A DNA stretch of 15,203 bases from Dehalococcoidia bacterium (lineage in GTDB: Bacteria; Chloroflexota; Dehalococcoidia; Dehalococcoidales; Fen-1064). A program made the position numbers and the translations under genes. This document shows, piece after piece, positions 6,916 through 12,779 of this stretch. Under the pieces are notes generated by a model. The model was not told where the DNA came from. It saw only the letters and a list, made by a program, of their open reading frames with translations, and did no database searches. The stretch lies in the NCBI GenBank assembly GCA_030691775.1, contig JAUYDN010000036.1:1-15203 (forward strand). The letters run 5' to 3'. Positions within the stretch are counted from its first letter, which is position 1, and the number at the start of each line of letters is the position of its first letter.

Positions 6916-7217
6916 GGAACAGCCCTGCGGTACTTACCGACTTTTGCTTCAATTGAGGTGCCTTCCACTGCGTCGGCGATTTTGATAATGGTTACCACCT
7001 TGCGCGCTCCGGCCTCAAAACAGGCAAGGTGAGCACTTTTCGCTATCTCAAGCAGCCGGTCCAGGTTATCGCCTTCGAGAGTGGTTTCCAGCGGCCCGAC
7101 CTCGTACTTCACCCCACTTGCCTTAATGACCTCTATAGCTTTGTCCACGATGGGGTAGGCATTGTCAACCAGAGGTAAGACCTGCACGCTGACGTTCATT
7201 GTTCGCTTTTTCTGCAT
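6912..7217 (-). CDS. MTH1187/YkoF-type thiamine-binding protein
   Basis: Small protein of 101 residues of the MTH1187 family (PF01910, formerly DUF77), ferredoxin-like fold subunits that bind thiamine or related compounds. Hallmarks are the first strand NVSVQVLPLVDNAYPIVDKA, then KYEVGPLETTLEGDNLDRLL, and a third strand with RKVVTIIKIADAVEG. The role in vivo is not settled; it probably binds or delivers thiamine or pyrimidine in the cytoplasm. The start is uncertain: ATG at 7217 has AAAGGA about 15 bases upstream, and ATG at 7199 (MNVSVQV) would give the typical family N-terminus but has no clear site. It lies 21 bases after the kinase gene and its stop overlaps the permease start. Confidence 0.85.
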   Translation of the reverse strand: MQKKRTMNVSVQVLPLVDNAYPIVDKAIEVIKASGVKYEVGPLETTLEGDNLDRLLEIAKSAHLACFEAGARKVVTIIKIADAVEGTSIEAKVGKYRRAVP

Positions 7218-7238
7218 CAGTGTATCACCGTTCCTTTC

Positions 7239-7883
7239 TTATGTCCTGCCGGGGGTATGTACTGCGAACAGAAAGCCTTTGGTTAGTCTGACGCTGGCGG
7301 AGGATTGATTCAACACGTTGCTAATGCCCCGACCGGGGCCAAAGGTCAATGTTCCGTGATCGAGCGAGTGTTTTAGCCCCCTCGTGGTGATGCCGGAGGC
7401 ATCGCCGCCCAGAGGAATCAACGACACCGTATCTCCGAAACGCCCGGTAATATCATCGCCCGGTGGTTTAATGAGCCATCCCGTTTGGTCGCCATGCCAA
7501 ACCTCAACCCTGCACGGGCTGAGGCCGGGGTGAGTCATGAGAAGGATGTTGGAGACAGTCATATCCATGCGCCCGCCCATGGCGCCAACCATTACAATCC
7601 GGCCGGCGCCTCGTTTTCTAGCGTAGAGCAGGGCAAGTTCCAGGTCTGTTTCATCCTTTTCTGCCGGATAGGAGACAAGCTCTGCGCCACTGGCATTCTG
7701 TCGCGCTAAGTCCGAGATTGAATCCATGTCGCCAACAATCACGTCAAGGACGATGTTCAAAGTGCGGGCATGGTGTGCGCCCGCATCCGCTCCCATCACC
7801 AGATCGAATACCTCGGCGCGAATCCTGTTCCGCAGAATATCGGGTCTGTACAATTCACCGTTTGCCAATACCAGGGCATTCAT
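7239..7883 (-). CDS. thiN: Thiamine pyrophosphokinase
   Basis: Cytoplasmic enzyme that transfers pyrophosphate from ATP to thiamine to make TPP. The 214-residue sequence has the family motifs in order: MGADAGA (30-36), VGDMDS (50-55), the nucleotide and metal-binding EKDETDLELAL (75-85), GGRMDM (103-108), and the C-terminal thiamine-binding part with GRGISN (184-189). The third motif is usually GGRxDH; here Met replaces the His. The ATG at 7883 has GGAG eight bases upstream. It is the first gene after the TPP riboswitch and its terminator, so TPP, the product, should shut off its own synthesis and the importer. Having a kinase here means imported or salvaged thiamine can be activated directly. 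Confidence 0.9.
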   Translation of the reverse strand: MNALVLANGELYRPDILRNRIRAEVFDLVMGADAGAHHARTLNIVLDVIVGDMDSISDLARQNASGAELVSYPAEKDETDLELALLYARKRGAGRIVMVGAMGGRMDMTVSNILLMTHPGLSPCRVEVWHGDQTGWLIKPPGDDITGRFGDTVSLIPLGGDASGITTRGLKHSLDHGTLTFGPGRGISNVLNQSSASVRLTKGFLFAVHTPGRT

Positions 7884-7895
7884 TGGGCATACTCC

Positions 7896-7934
7896 AAATA
7901 AAAGAGGGCTACCCTGATATGGAGAGTAGCCCTC
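7896..7934 (-). terminator. Intrinsic terminator of the TPP riboswitch
   Basis: GAGGGCTAC (7904-7912 on the plus strand) and GTAGCCCTC (7926-7934) form a perfect nine-pair stem with a 13-base loop, followed on the minus strand by TTTTATTT. It lies between the aptamer and the kinase gene, so transcription is stopped before the first gene when TPP is bound. The CCCTC arm could instead pair with GAGGG at the 3' end of the aptamer (7953-7957), a plausible antiterminator. Confidence 0.88.
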
Positions 7935-7945
7935 GTGTGGTGTAG

Positions 7946-8057
7946 TTTCATTCCCTCCGCCGGAATTACCCGGATCAGGTTTTCAGGGTCGATGTGAGTG
8001 CTCACTTACTGTGGTCAAGCACATCCTCTCAGCCTGGTGCCCCAAGCTCCCCGTGCC
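7946..8057 (-). promoter_or_regulatory. TPP riboswitch (THI element)
   Basis: The minus strand carries the conserved THI-box parts in order: CGGGGAGC, a P2/P3 stem GCTTGG/CCAGGC ending in GGCTGAGA, a variable stem-loop containing GAGCACTC, then ACCCTGAAAACCTGATC, CGGGTAATTCCGGCGG and AGGGAATGA. GCTGAGA and ACCTGATC are the pyrimidine-sensing and core residues of TPP aptamers. It precedes an intrinsic terminator and the thiamine operon, so it should turn expression off when TPP is abundant. Ends are approximate. Confidence 0.95.
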
Positions 8058-8081
8058 GTTTAGGTTGTTAATGTGATTTGT

Positions 8082-8111
8082 AGCATAACACTCTTAGCAT
8101 GGTTTCTGCAA
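8082..8111 (-). promoter_or_regulatory. Possible promoter of the thiamine operon
   Basis: Minus-strand TTGCAG (8106-8111) and TATGCT (8082-8087) are 18 bases apart. Matches to the consensus are modest (three and four of six). The position, about 25-30 bases upstream of the aptamer, is right for a riboswitch transcript start. No better candidate is visible. Confidence 0.35.
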
Positions 8112-8229
8112 ACCCTTGCACCAGTTCTGGGTACTATTTACTTCAGGTTGACGACTGAGGCAGCCGATATTGCGAGAAGTCCGTTTCGCAATGCTGATAG
8201 ACGACCCACCCTCTCGGTCCCCCGCCCGC

Positions 8230-8430
8230 GCGCGGAAGCCGGCGTAGAGCGGTCGTTGAGTTCAGACCCACGCGAGGCTCCGGCAAACCGAAACGGGCGT
8301 GGTCGGCGGCTACAAGGATGTTTCACGCCAGTGCGATCTCAAGCCCTCCCCCCAGGATGCACCCGTTGATAGCCCCTATGATAGGTTTGAAATACTCGAG
8401 GTCCTCTGTAATCCCCCCGAACCCCGCGGT
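8230..8430 (-). pseudogene. Decayed enoyl-CoA hydratase / carnitinyl-CoA dehydratase fragment
   Basis: Read on the minus strand this stretch gives a central crotonase segment: AGFGGITEDLEYF, then KPIIGAINGCILGGGLEIAL and A, a TGA stop (8323-8325), then NILVAADHARFGLPEPRVGL and ending RRLPR. KP(I/V)I-NG-GGG-E-ALA is the oxyanion-hole region of the family; GFGGIT resembles CaiD-type dehydratases. The TGA replaces the Cys of the usual ALACD and the following Asp is Asn. Similarity fades on both sides, and the GAGGTQ stretch before RLPR is degraded. Both termini are missing, so this is a relic. It lies upstream of the thiamine operon promoter, transcribed in the same direction. Confidence 0.8.
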
Positions 8431-8678
8431 GGCCTGGGTCAAAGTGGCCGGCGGCATTGTGCTTCTGCCTAACACCGATTGTGCTGATTTGCCCTCGTTC
8501 TATGCGTCATGGCGGCGAGCCCCTAATCTGACGGATTTTGGCCTGGTACTCAGGGGAGACATCCGCTCAAGGTTATAAGTTCTTCACGAACGGGGACCGT
8601 GTCGAAGCCTTAGGCTGTGTCACATTCCGCTAAAAGGTGTAATCCGCTCTGTTGCGGGGCTACGTTTTCATCGGTCTT
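8431..8678. other. Region with no recognisable gene
   Basis: Between the crotonase relic and the integrase relic I see no supported gene. All frames are short or lack starts and family features. Similar words CATTCCGC (8622-8629) and AATCCGC (8641-8647) occur close together. The stretch may be leftover from the events that truncated both neighbours. Confidence 0.5.
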
Positions 8679-9029
8679 TCAGTATCCTATATCACGGATC
8701 GAACCCTGCCACCAATCAATCTCGATGACCGGCACATTCTCCGGAGTGTAGCCTTCTCTGACCAGCCAGGAAGCAAAAGCCTTGAGCCCTCTCACCTCAT
8801 CCTGCACAGAATAAGGCGACATCCCGCGACTTTGCTCATGAAGAGTGAACTCCCTCGCTGAATCAAGAGTGAGTGCAGGGAGCACCGCGGGCGCGCCCGT
8901 GGTGGTAAGATACCGGATGTAGAGGGAGAGGATGTAGGTGTACCCATCAATCGTTCGGGGTGATTTGCCTTCGGCCGTGTTCGACTGCGCATAGTGCAGG
9001 GCGAGTTTGCTCAATTCTAGATGCGCCAT
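8679..9029 (-). pseudogene. Tyrosine integrase remnant (core-binding domain only)
   Basis: A 116-codon frame with the SAM-like core-binding domain of a XerC/D-type tyrosine recombinase: HYAQSNTAEGKSPRTIDGYT, LYIRYLTTTG, MSPYSVQDEVRGLKAFASWL and VREGYTPENV. After that point, where a linker and catalytic domain should follow, it runs on for 16 unrelated residues and stops. The whole catalytic domain (R-K-H-R-H-Y) is missing. The start at 9029 keeps GGAGG about nine bases upstream. It lies just beyond the 3' end of tRNA-Lys, where integrases normally sit next to their target, so it marks an older integration. It is not a copy of the intact integrase at 9555-10745, which has a different N-terminus. 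Confidence 0.8.
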
Positions 9030-9095
9030 CGTCAGGTCCCTCCAGTGAAAGTTTCGTCTCATCTTCACCATATACTTGCCTGCCTTTTCTGTGAA

Positions 9096-9167
9096 TTGTC
9101 CGGCAGACAAGTAATGAGGGAGGGACCCCCGAAAATTGGGGGACAAGTTGGGTGGTCGTTTTGTCCC
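9096..9167. repeat. Cluster of GACAA/TTGTC inverted repeats near tRNA-Lys
   Basis: TTGTC (9096-9100) with GACAA (9106-9110), and GGGACAA (9140-9146) with TTGTCCC (9161-9167), form two inverted pairs of the same half-site within 72 bases. A CCCCC/GGGGG hairpin lies between them (9126-9142). GGGTGGTCGTTTTG (9150-9163) is nearly repeated as GGGTGGTTTTG (9191-9201). Such arrays fit recombinase arm sites or a regulator's operators; the function is inferred. Confidence 0.45.
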
Positions 9168-9234
9168 GAGTGGTCGGTCAACAGGTTTTTGGGTGGTTTT
9201 GCTCAGGCGTGGGTTAGCTTCGAATTTCAGATAT

Positions 9235-9310
9235 TGGTAGGCCGTGCAGGACTCGAACCTGCCACCACCTGATTAAAAGTCAGGTGCTCTGCCAGATGAG
9301 CTAACGGCCC
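9235..9310 (-). tRNA. tRNA-Lys (anticodon TTT)
   Basis: The minus-strand cloverleaf starts GGGCCGTTAGCTCA and ends GTTCGAGTCCTGC then ACGGCCTACCA. The acceptor stem GGGCCGT/ACGGCCT pairs with one G-U. The anticodon arm CCTGACTTTTAATCAGG gives TTT for lysine. Standard TTCGAGTC T-arm loop; CCA is encoded. Length is 76 bases with CCA. Confidence 0.96.
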
Positions 9311-9321
9311 ATTTTGCGTGG

Positions 9322-9345
9322 TAAAAGACGGCGGATTTACCCGCC
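9322..9345 (-). terminator. Possible terminator or processing hairpin between tRNAs
   Basis: GGCGG (9330-9334) and CCGCC (9341-9345) form a five-pair stem with a six-base loop, followed on the minus strand by GTCTTTTAC. It could end the tRNA-Thr transcript. However tRNA-Lys begins only 12 bases further with no room for a separate promoter, so a processing role is also possible. Confidence 0.3.
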
Positions 9346-9400
9346 AACGATTCTGATTATAGCCTGTTCTTTTTCCGAACGTCAAACTTCAGGATAGTCG

Positions 9401-9475
9401 TGGAGCCACCGGTCAGAGTCGAACTGACGACCCGCGGTTTACGAAACCGCTGCTCTGCCACTGAGCTACGGTGGC
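9401..9475 (-). tRNA. tRNA-Thr (anticodon CGT)
   Basis: The minus-strand cloverleaf starts GCCACCGTAGCTCAGTGG and ends CGGTGGCTCCA. The acceptor stem GCCACCG/CGGTGGC is perfect, the anticodon arm GCGGTTTCGTAAACCGC gives CGT for threonine, the T-loop is GTTCGACTC, and CCA is encoded. Upstream a weak promoter-like pair (TTATCA at 9506-9511, CATAAT at 9485-9490) is in the right place. The tRNA pair is probably one transcript. Confidence 0.96.
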
Positions 9476-9540
9476 GTATGCTCTATTATGAAGCTAAAAT
9501 CACCCTGATAAGACCTTCCCTAAGTAGACATAACTACAAG

Positions 9541-9562
9541 TTGCTAATAATTTGCTAATAAT
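9541..9562 (-). repeat. Tandem 11-bp repeat at the integrase 3' end
   Basis: TTGCTAATAAT occurs twice in a row (9541-9551 and 9552-9562). The second copy overlaps the integrase TAG stop (9555-9557). Tandem direct repeats of 9-11 bases beside an integrase gene are commonly the arm sites bound by its N-terminal AP2-like domain. The repeat is seen; the arm-site role is inferred. Confidence 0.6.
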
Positions 9563-10745
9563 GCTTTCCAACAGCCTCATTTTCACTAGTGTTATTATAC
9601 TTGGGGGACACCAGTTTATCAAACTGAGCTGCTGCCGCCTCTTGAAGTCCAGGGGCAACGTGGCTGTAAAGGTCAAGGGTTGTTGAGATGGTGGCATGAC
9701 CTAGCCTCTCCTGGACTACCTTCGGGTGTACACCCTGCTTGAGCATTAAAGAGGCATGGGTATGACGTGCATCGTGGAAGCGGATTCCCTCAAGACCAGT
9801 ACGTTTCACCAACTTAACCCAGAAATGGCTTACTGTGTCGGGCAATAGCGGCTTGCCTTCAAGGTCACTGAAAACTAAATCATCATCCTTTAGCGGTATC
9901 CCCAGCATGGCTCGCCGTGCCTCTTGTTTATCCCGGTGCTCTTGAAGTAGAAGAGCGGTAGACGGGGACAGGGACACCATGCGGCGTCCTTTAGCTGACT
10001 TGGGCGCTCTAATCACAATCTCACCAGTCCGCAGGTGGTGAAGGGCGTGGGTTATATGCGCTTGGCATAATAGCAGGTCCATGTCACACCATCGCAGGGC
10101 TAACAGTTCGGAACGTCTCATTCCCGTAAAGAGCGCAAGATAAAAAAGACAATGATAGGGCGTAGCTTTGGCAACCTCAAGGAATCTGGTTATATCATCT
10201 TCATTCATGGTATGTATCTCGGAACGCTGCGGGCGTGGGGGAGTGACGGCGTCCGCCGGGTTGCGGTTTATCAGTCCCCATTTAAGCGCCATTTTCAGAG
10301 CACGGTGTAGACAGGTATGATGGTGTGATACCGTTGTCGGGTTAAGTGCGCCCTTACCATCACATCGGCCACCTGATAACTTCTCCGAATAGTAACGCTG
10401 AAGGTGCTCAGGCTTAAGTTGTGTCATGGCTATATTCCCCAGTGACGGGATAAGGTGACGGCGTATAATGGACTCATAGCCTTCGGCTGTCCTGGGGGCA
10501 AGGTTAGGCCAGGCGTAGTCCTTTAGCCACCTTTCAAGATATTCAGCAAGGGTAGTCTTACCGGGCTTCATAAACGTGCCGGTATCAAGCTGGTGTAGCA
10601 GCTCACTGAGGCGCTTTTCCGCCTCCTTTTTAGTCCCCTTGACGCTTACCCACTGGTATTTATACTTGCCAGTAGTGGCATCCTTACCCATACTGACCAC
10701 AATAGAATAGCTGTTCTTACCCCTCTTGACTATGTGTCCTCTCAT
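9555..10745 (-). CDS. int: Tyrosine-type site-specific integrase, full length
   Basis: Integrase of 396 residues of the phage/ICE (Tn916/lambda-like) type, likely to integrate and excise this element. Residues 1-60 are an AP2-like arm-binding domain (GKYKYQWVSVKGTKKEAEKR), 64-165 the SAM-like core-binding domain, and 180-375 the catalytic domain. Catalytic residues are all visible: Arg210 in TGMRRSE, a Lys in APKSAKGRR (249 or 252), His324 and Arg327 in HDARHTHAS, His350 in LGHATIS, and nucleophile Tyr360 in LDLYSH. The ATG at 10745 overlaps the stop of the upstream HTH gene (ATGA). It faces the tRNA-Thr/tRNA-Lys pair, and tandem arm-like repeats lie at its 3' end. It looks intact. Confidence 0.93.
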   Translation of the reverse strand: MRGHIVKRGKNSYSIVVSMGKDATTGKYKYQWVSVKGTKKEAEKRLSELLHQLDTGTFMKPGKTTLAEYLERWLKDYAWPNLAPRTAEGYESIIRRHLIPSLGNIAMTQLKPEHLQRYYSEKLSGGRCDGKGALNPTTVSHHHTCLHRALKMALKWGLINRNPADAVTPPRPQRSEIHTMNEDDITRFLEVAKATPYHCLFYLALFTGMRRSELLALRWCDMDLLLCQAHITHALHHLRTGEIVIRAPKSAKGRRMVSLSPSTALLLQEHRDKQEARRAMLGIPLKDDDLVFSDLEGKPLLPDTVSHFWVKLVKRTGLEGIRFHDARHTHASLMLKQGVHPKVVQERLGHATISTTLDLYSHVAPGLQEAAAAQFDKLVSPKYNNTSENEAVGKHY

Positions 10746-11212
10746 TGCTGACTCCTTTCGCCCTCTTCTCGCACTATTCCTTTTGACGTCCCTATTTTAT
10801 CGCTGGTGGCATTCCCATCTTTCTCGAGACGGGCTTCTTCCTCTGTAAATTCGGCCCATGCTGCTGTCAACAGTTGAGCGCCGAACTCCGCTTTCATTTG
10901 TGAAAACATCCATTTCATTATCAGTATACGGGAGTCTTTACCCGTCATCATCTCAGCAAAGATTTTGGCCATAGTATCTCGCTGTCCAGTAAACATTTGC
11001 GTGACATCCTTCGGCAGTTCACGGCCGACTCGGTCGAAGACAACATCTGACACGGACGTTTTAGCCATCCACTTTGACATCTGTCGCCGGCTAGGGACCG
11101 AATCTAGACCAAAATGCTGTCTCACCATTTCCGCAACTCTTTCCCAAGTGTGCCCCTCTTTCTTCCTCTGTACAGCGAACACCCGAACTTCTATTGGGTA
11201 ATTCTTGGGCAT
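10742..11212 (-). CDS. HTH protein cotranscribed with integrase, function unknown
   Basis: A 156-residue protein. The N-terminal 50 residues look like a homeodomain-like or transposase-type helix-turn-helix: NYPIEVRVFAVQRKKEGHTW, then ERVAEMVRQHFG and VPSRRQMSKWM as recognition helix. The rest is predicted helical, with an acidic, Glu-rich tail (FTEEEARLEKDG). I do not recognise a specific family; terminase small-subunit or recombination directionality factor are possible relatives. AAAGGAGG sits five bases before the ATG, and a perfect consensus promoter lies 30 bases upstream. Because it shares a transcript and overlapping codons with the integrase, it probably regulates or assists integration. 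Confidence 0.75.
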   Translation of the reverse strand: MPKNYPIEVRVFAVQRKKEGHTWERVAEMVRQHFGLDSVPSRRQMSKWMAKTSVSDVVFDRVGRELPKDVTQMFTGQRDTMAKIFAEMMTGKDSRILIMKWMFSQMKAEFGAQLLTAAWAEFTEEEARLEKDGNATSDKIGTSKGIVREEGERSQQ

Positions 11213-11241
11213 CAGTGCCTCCTTTGAGAACTAATGATATG

Positions 11242-11270
11242 ATTATACTTCCCATTATTCGTTTTGTCAA
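11242..11270 (-). promoter_or_regulatory. Perfect consensus sigma-70 promoter, leftward (HTH-integrase)
   Basis: On the minus strand TTGACA (11265-11270) and TATAAT (11242-11247) are exact consensus hexamers separated by the optimal 17 bases. The start codon of the HTH gene follows 29 bases after the -10 box, so the leader is short. Such a strong promoter for an integrase operon suggests it must be held down by a repressor. Confidence 0.85.
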
Positions 11271-11300
11271 GCCTTATTAGAAACATTAATGAGCTATATG

Positions 11301-11330
11301 TTGACAATTTACTTAATATGAGTCTATACT
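11301..11330 (+). promoter_or_regulatory. Strong sigma-70-like promoter, rightward (excisionase-like operon)
   Basis: TTGACA (11301-11306) is exact and TATACT (11325-11330) matches five of six; spacing is 18. It drives the gene starting at 11422. The two divergent promoters lie within about 90 bases of each other in a very AT-rich control region. Confidence 0.75.
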
Positions 11331-11339
11331 AGGTCTTAC

Positions 11340-11361
11340 TTGAGAATATTTAGAGTCTCAA
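11340..11361. promoter_or_regulatory. Candidate operator: inverted repeat downstream of rightward promoter
   Basis: TTGAGA (11340-11345) and TCTCAA (11356-11361) are a perfect inverted repeat separated by ten bases, one helical turn between arms. It covers the likely start of rightward transcription. The half-site TTGAGAA also occurs at 11224-11230 near the leftward start codon. A role as a repressor switch site is inferred. Confidence 0.5.
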
Positions 11362-11421
11362 AGCAAAATGAATAACGTCTTCAGTATGAATATTATACGA
11401 CTTATCTGATGGAGGCTGACG

Positions 11422-11643
11422 GTGGAGAAGAAAAGGAATTCGGATTTGGCTGAACCGTTGTGCTTGAGTGTTCCTGCTGCTGCCAGAATTTTGGGTGTTT
11501 CACGGAATACCGGCTATGAAATGGCGCGGCTAGGACAACTTCCTACCATAAGGTGCGGGCGGCGGAGATTAGTTGTCCCCAAAACTGCCCTAATGAAAAT
11601 GTTAGAGGAGGCAAACGAACAACATGAAAAACCCAAAGAATAA
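11422..11643 (+). CDS. Excisionase-family HTH DNA-binding protein
   Basis: A 73-residue protein with a MerR/excisionase-type winged helix (HTH_17 pattern): LSVPAAARILGVSRNTGYEM then ARLGQLPTIRCGRRRLVVPK. Serine and glycine positions and the RRRLVVPK wing strand are typical. It probably acts as an excisionase or as a regulator of the divergent promoters. It starts with GTG at 11422, supported by GGAGG about six bases upstream. The next gene starts 20 bases before its stop, so the two are coupled. Confidence 0.85.
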   Translation: MEKKRNSDLAEPLCLSVPAAARILGVSRNTGYEMARLGQLPTIRCGRRRLVVPKTALMKMLEEANEQHEKPKE

Positions 11644-12001
11644 GAAGATGGCCCCATCACGGGAACGTTACGAGAATGGCCACCCAACGGTCAGTGCTAG
11701 GATGCCGATAGACAAGAGAAACAGGTTAGTCGCAGTTTTGGAGAGGCTTGGCCTGACTCTGGGAGAATTGCTCATTAAATTTGCAGACGAGCAGGAAATC
11801 ATCACAAGGCCGCTGGCAGAGGCACGAAAAGAAGGCTTCATCGAAGCTAGGAAAATGTTTGGGGTCTGGTACCCATGCCAGAAGTGTGGCCGGCAAATAC
11901 TGATAAATAGTCAGAAAGAAAAGGTAGCTGCCGCCAGACACATGGTTGAAGAAGGCTGGGCTCACGAAGAATGCCCTGAAGAGACGAAACCAGCCGATTA
12001 A
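11624..12001 (+). CDS. Small RHH-like protein with CxxC/HxxC zinc-site, unknown function
   Basis: A 125-residue protein not assigned to a known family. Residues 21-57 (TVSARMPIDKRNRLVAVLER followed by LGLTLGELLIKF) resemble a ribbon-helix-helix DNA-binding unit of the MetJ/Arc type. The C-terminal third holds CQKC (85-88) and HEEC (114-117), a likely zinc-binding pair spaced by 25 residues. The N-terminus is very basic (KNPKNKKMAPSR). GAGGAGG lies 12 bases before the ATG at 11624; a second ATG eight codons on is possible. Being between the excisionase-like gene and the second recombinase, it is probably a DNA-binding accessory factor. Confidence 0.7.
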   Translation: MKNPKNKKMAPSRERYENGHPTVSARMPIDKRNRLVAVLERLGLTLGELLIKFADEQEIITRPLAEARKEGFIEARKMFGVWYPCQKCGRQILINSQKEKVAAARHMVEEGWAHEECPEETKPAD

Positions 12002-12013
12002 GGAATCATTGCC

Positions 12014-12724
12014 ATGAGCAAAGCCTATTTGGACCCTGAGGAAGTAAGAAGACTGGAGGAACAGTCAAGCTACTTACGGGACAAAGTCCTGATCCGGCTC
12101 CTGTTTCACCTTGGTTGCCGCATTAGTGAAGCGCTGGCGCTGGAGGTCAAAGACATCGACTTTAAGGCGAGTACAGTCAGCATCCGCCATCTTAAATCGA
12201 GGGTCAAGCTGGCATGCCCTACGTGTGGTGCCGGATTGGGTAAACGTCACATCTACTGCCCCAAATGCGGCGTTAGGGTAGCAGAAGCCGTCGCCAAAGC
12301 TGAGGAGCACAAGAAATTAAGGACTCTGCCGCTTGATAGAGACACGCTGGAAATGCTACGTGACTACGTCGGACGTGGTGGTGCAATCAGACAAGATAAC
12401 AGGGACCTCATTTTCGGCATCAGCCGCCACCGCGCCTGGCAAATTGTTAAGGAGTGTGCCGAGAAAGCAAAGTTACCGAAGCTGGTTAACTCTGAGAGTG
12501 GTAAGACACATAATGTAAGCCCGCACAGGCTCAGAGACGCATTTGCGACCCACGCAGTAAAGCTCGATGATTCTGGCGACGGGCTTAGACTCCTACAGGA
12601 GCATCTGGGCCACGCTTCTTTCAATACTACTGCTAAATACAGGAAAGTGGCTGGTGAGGAGTTGAAAGACTGGTATGACAAACTATGGCATGAAGAGGTG
12701 AAGGAAGGTGGAGCTAAGACCTAA
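12014..12724 (+). CDS. Tyrosine recombinase with inserted zinc ribbon, lacking N-terminal domain
   Basis: A 236-residue tyrosine recombinase consisting of the catalytic domain alone: it begins about 25 residues before the first catalytic block. Catalytic residues: Arg36 in LGCRISEALAL, His171 and Arg174 in HRLRDAFATH, His200 in LGHASFN, Tyr209 in AKYRK. Between the two strands that normally carry the catalytic Lys (IRHLK at 57-61 and LRTLPLD at 102-108) is an insertion with CPTC (68-71) and CPKC (82-85), a classic zinc ribbon. Lys61 or Lys100/101 may be the catalytic lysine. The missing core-binding domain means DNA contact must come from the zinc ribbon or from a partner such as the upstream small proteins. 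AAGGA is nine to ten bases before the ATG. All catalytic residues are present, so it is probably active. Confidence 0.88.
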   Translation: MSKAYLDPEEVRRLEEQSSYLRDKVLIRLLFHLGCRISEALALEVKDIDFKASTVSIRHLKSRVKLACPTCGAGLGKRHIYCPKCGVRVAEAVAKAEEHKKLRTLPLDRDTLEMLRDYVGRGGAIRQDNRDLIFGISRHRAWQIVKECAEKAKLPKLVNSESGKTHNVSPHRLRDAFATHAVKLDDSGDGLRLLQEHLGHASFNTTAKYRKVAGEELKDWYDKLWHEEVKEGGAKT

Positions 12725-12779
12725 TCAGGGTGGCTTCCTAAGGCCGTTTGGCTGCGGGTGGTTTATCCGAGAGTTTCTT

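Noticed and set aside
8138..8326. 62-codon minus-strand frame
   Set aside because: Alternative frame over the degraded crotonase relic; it has no start signal.
9021..9272. 83-codon plus-strand frame ending GRAGLEPATT
   Set aside because: This is the reverse reading of the tRNA-Lys T-arm and acceptor, a familiar false ORF.
9401..9475. tRNA-Thr 3' end as attachment site of the intact integrase element
   Set aside because: The integrase lies on the 5' side of the tRNA, and I found no repeated tRNA segment at 13240-14600.
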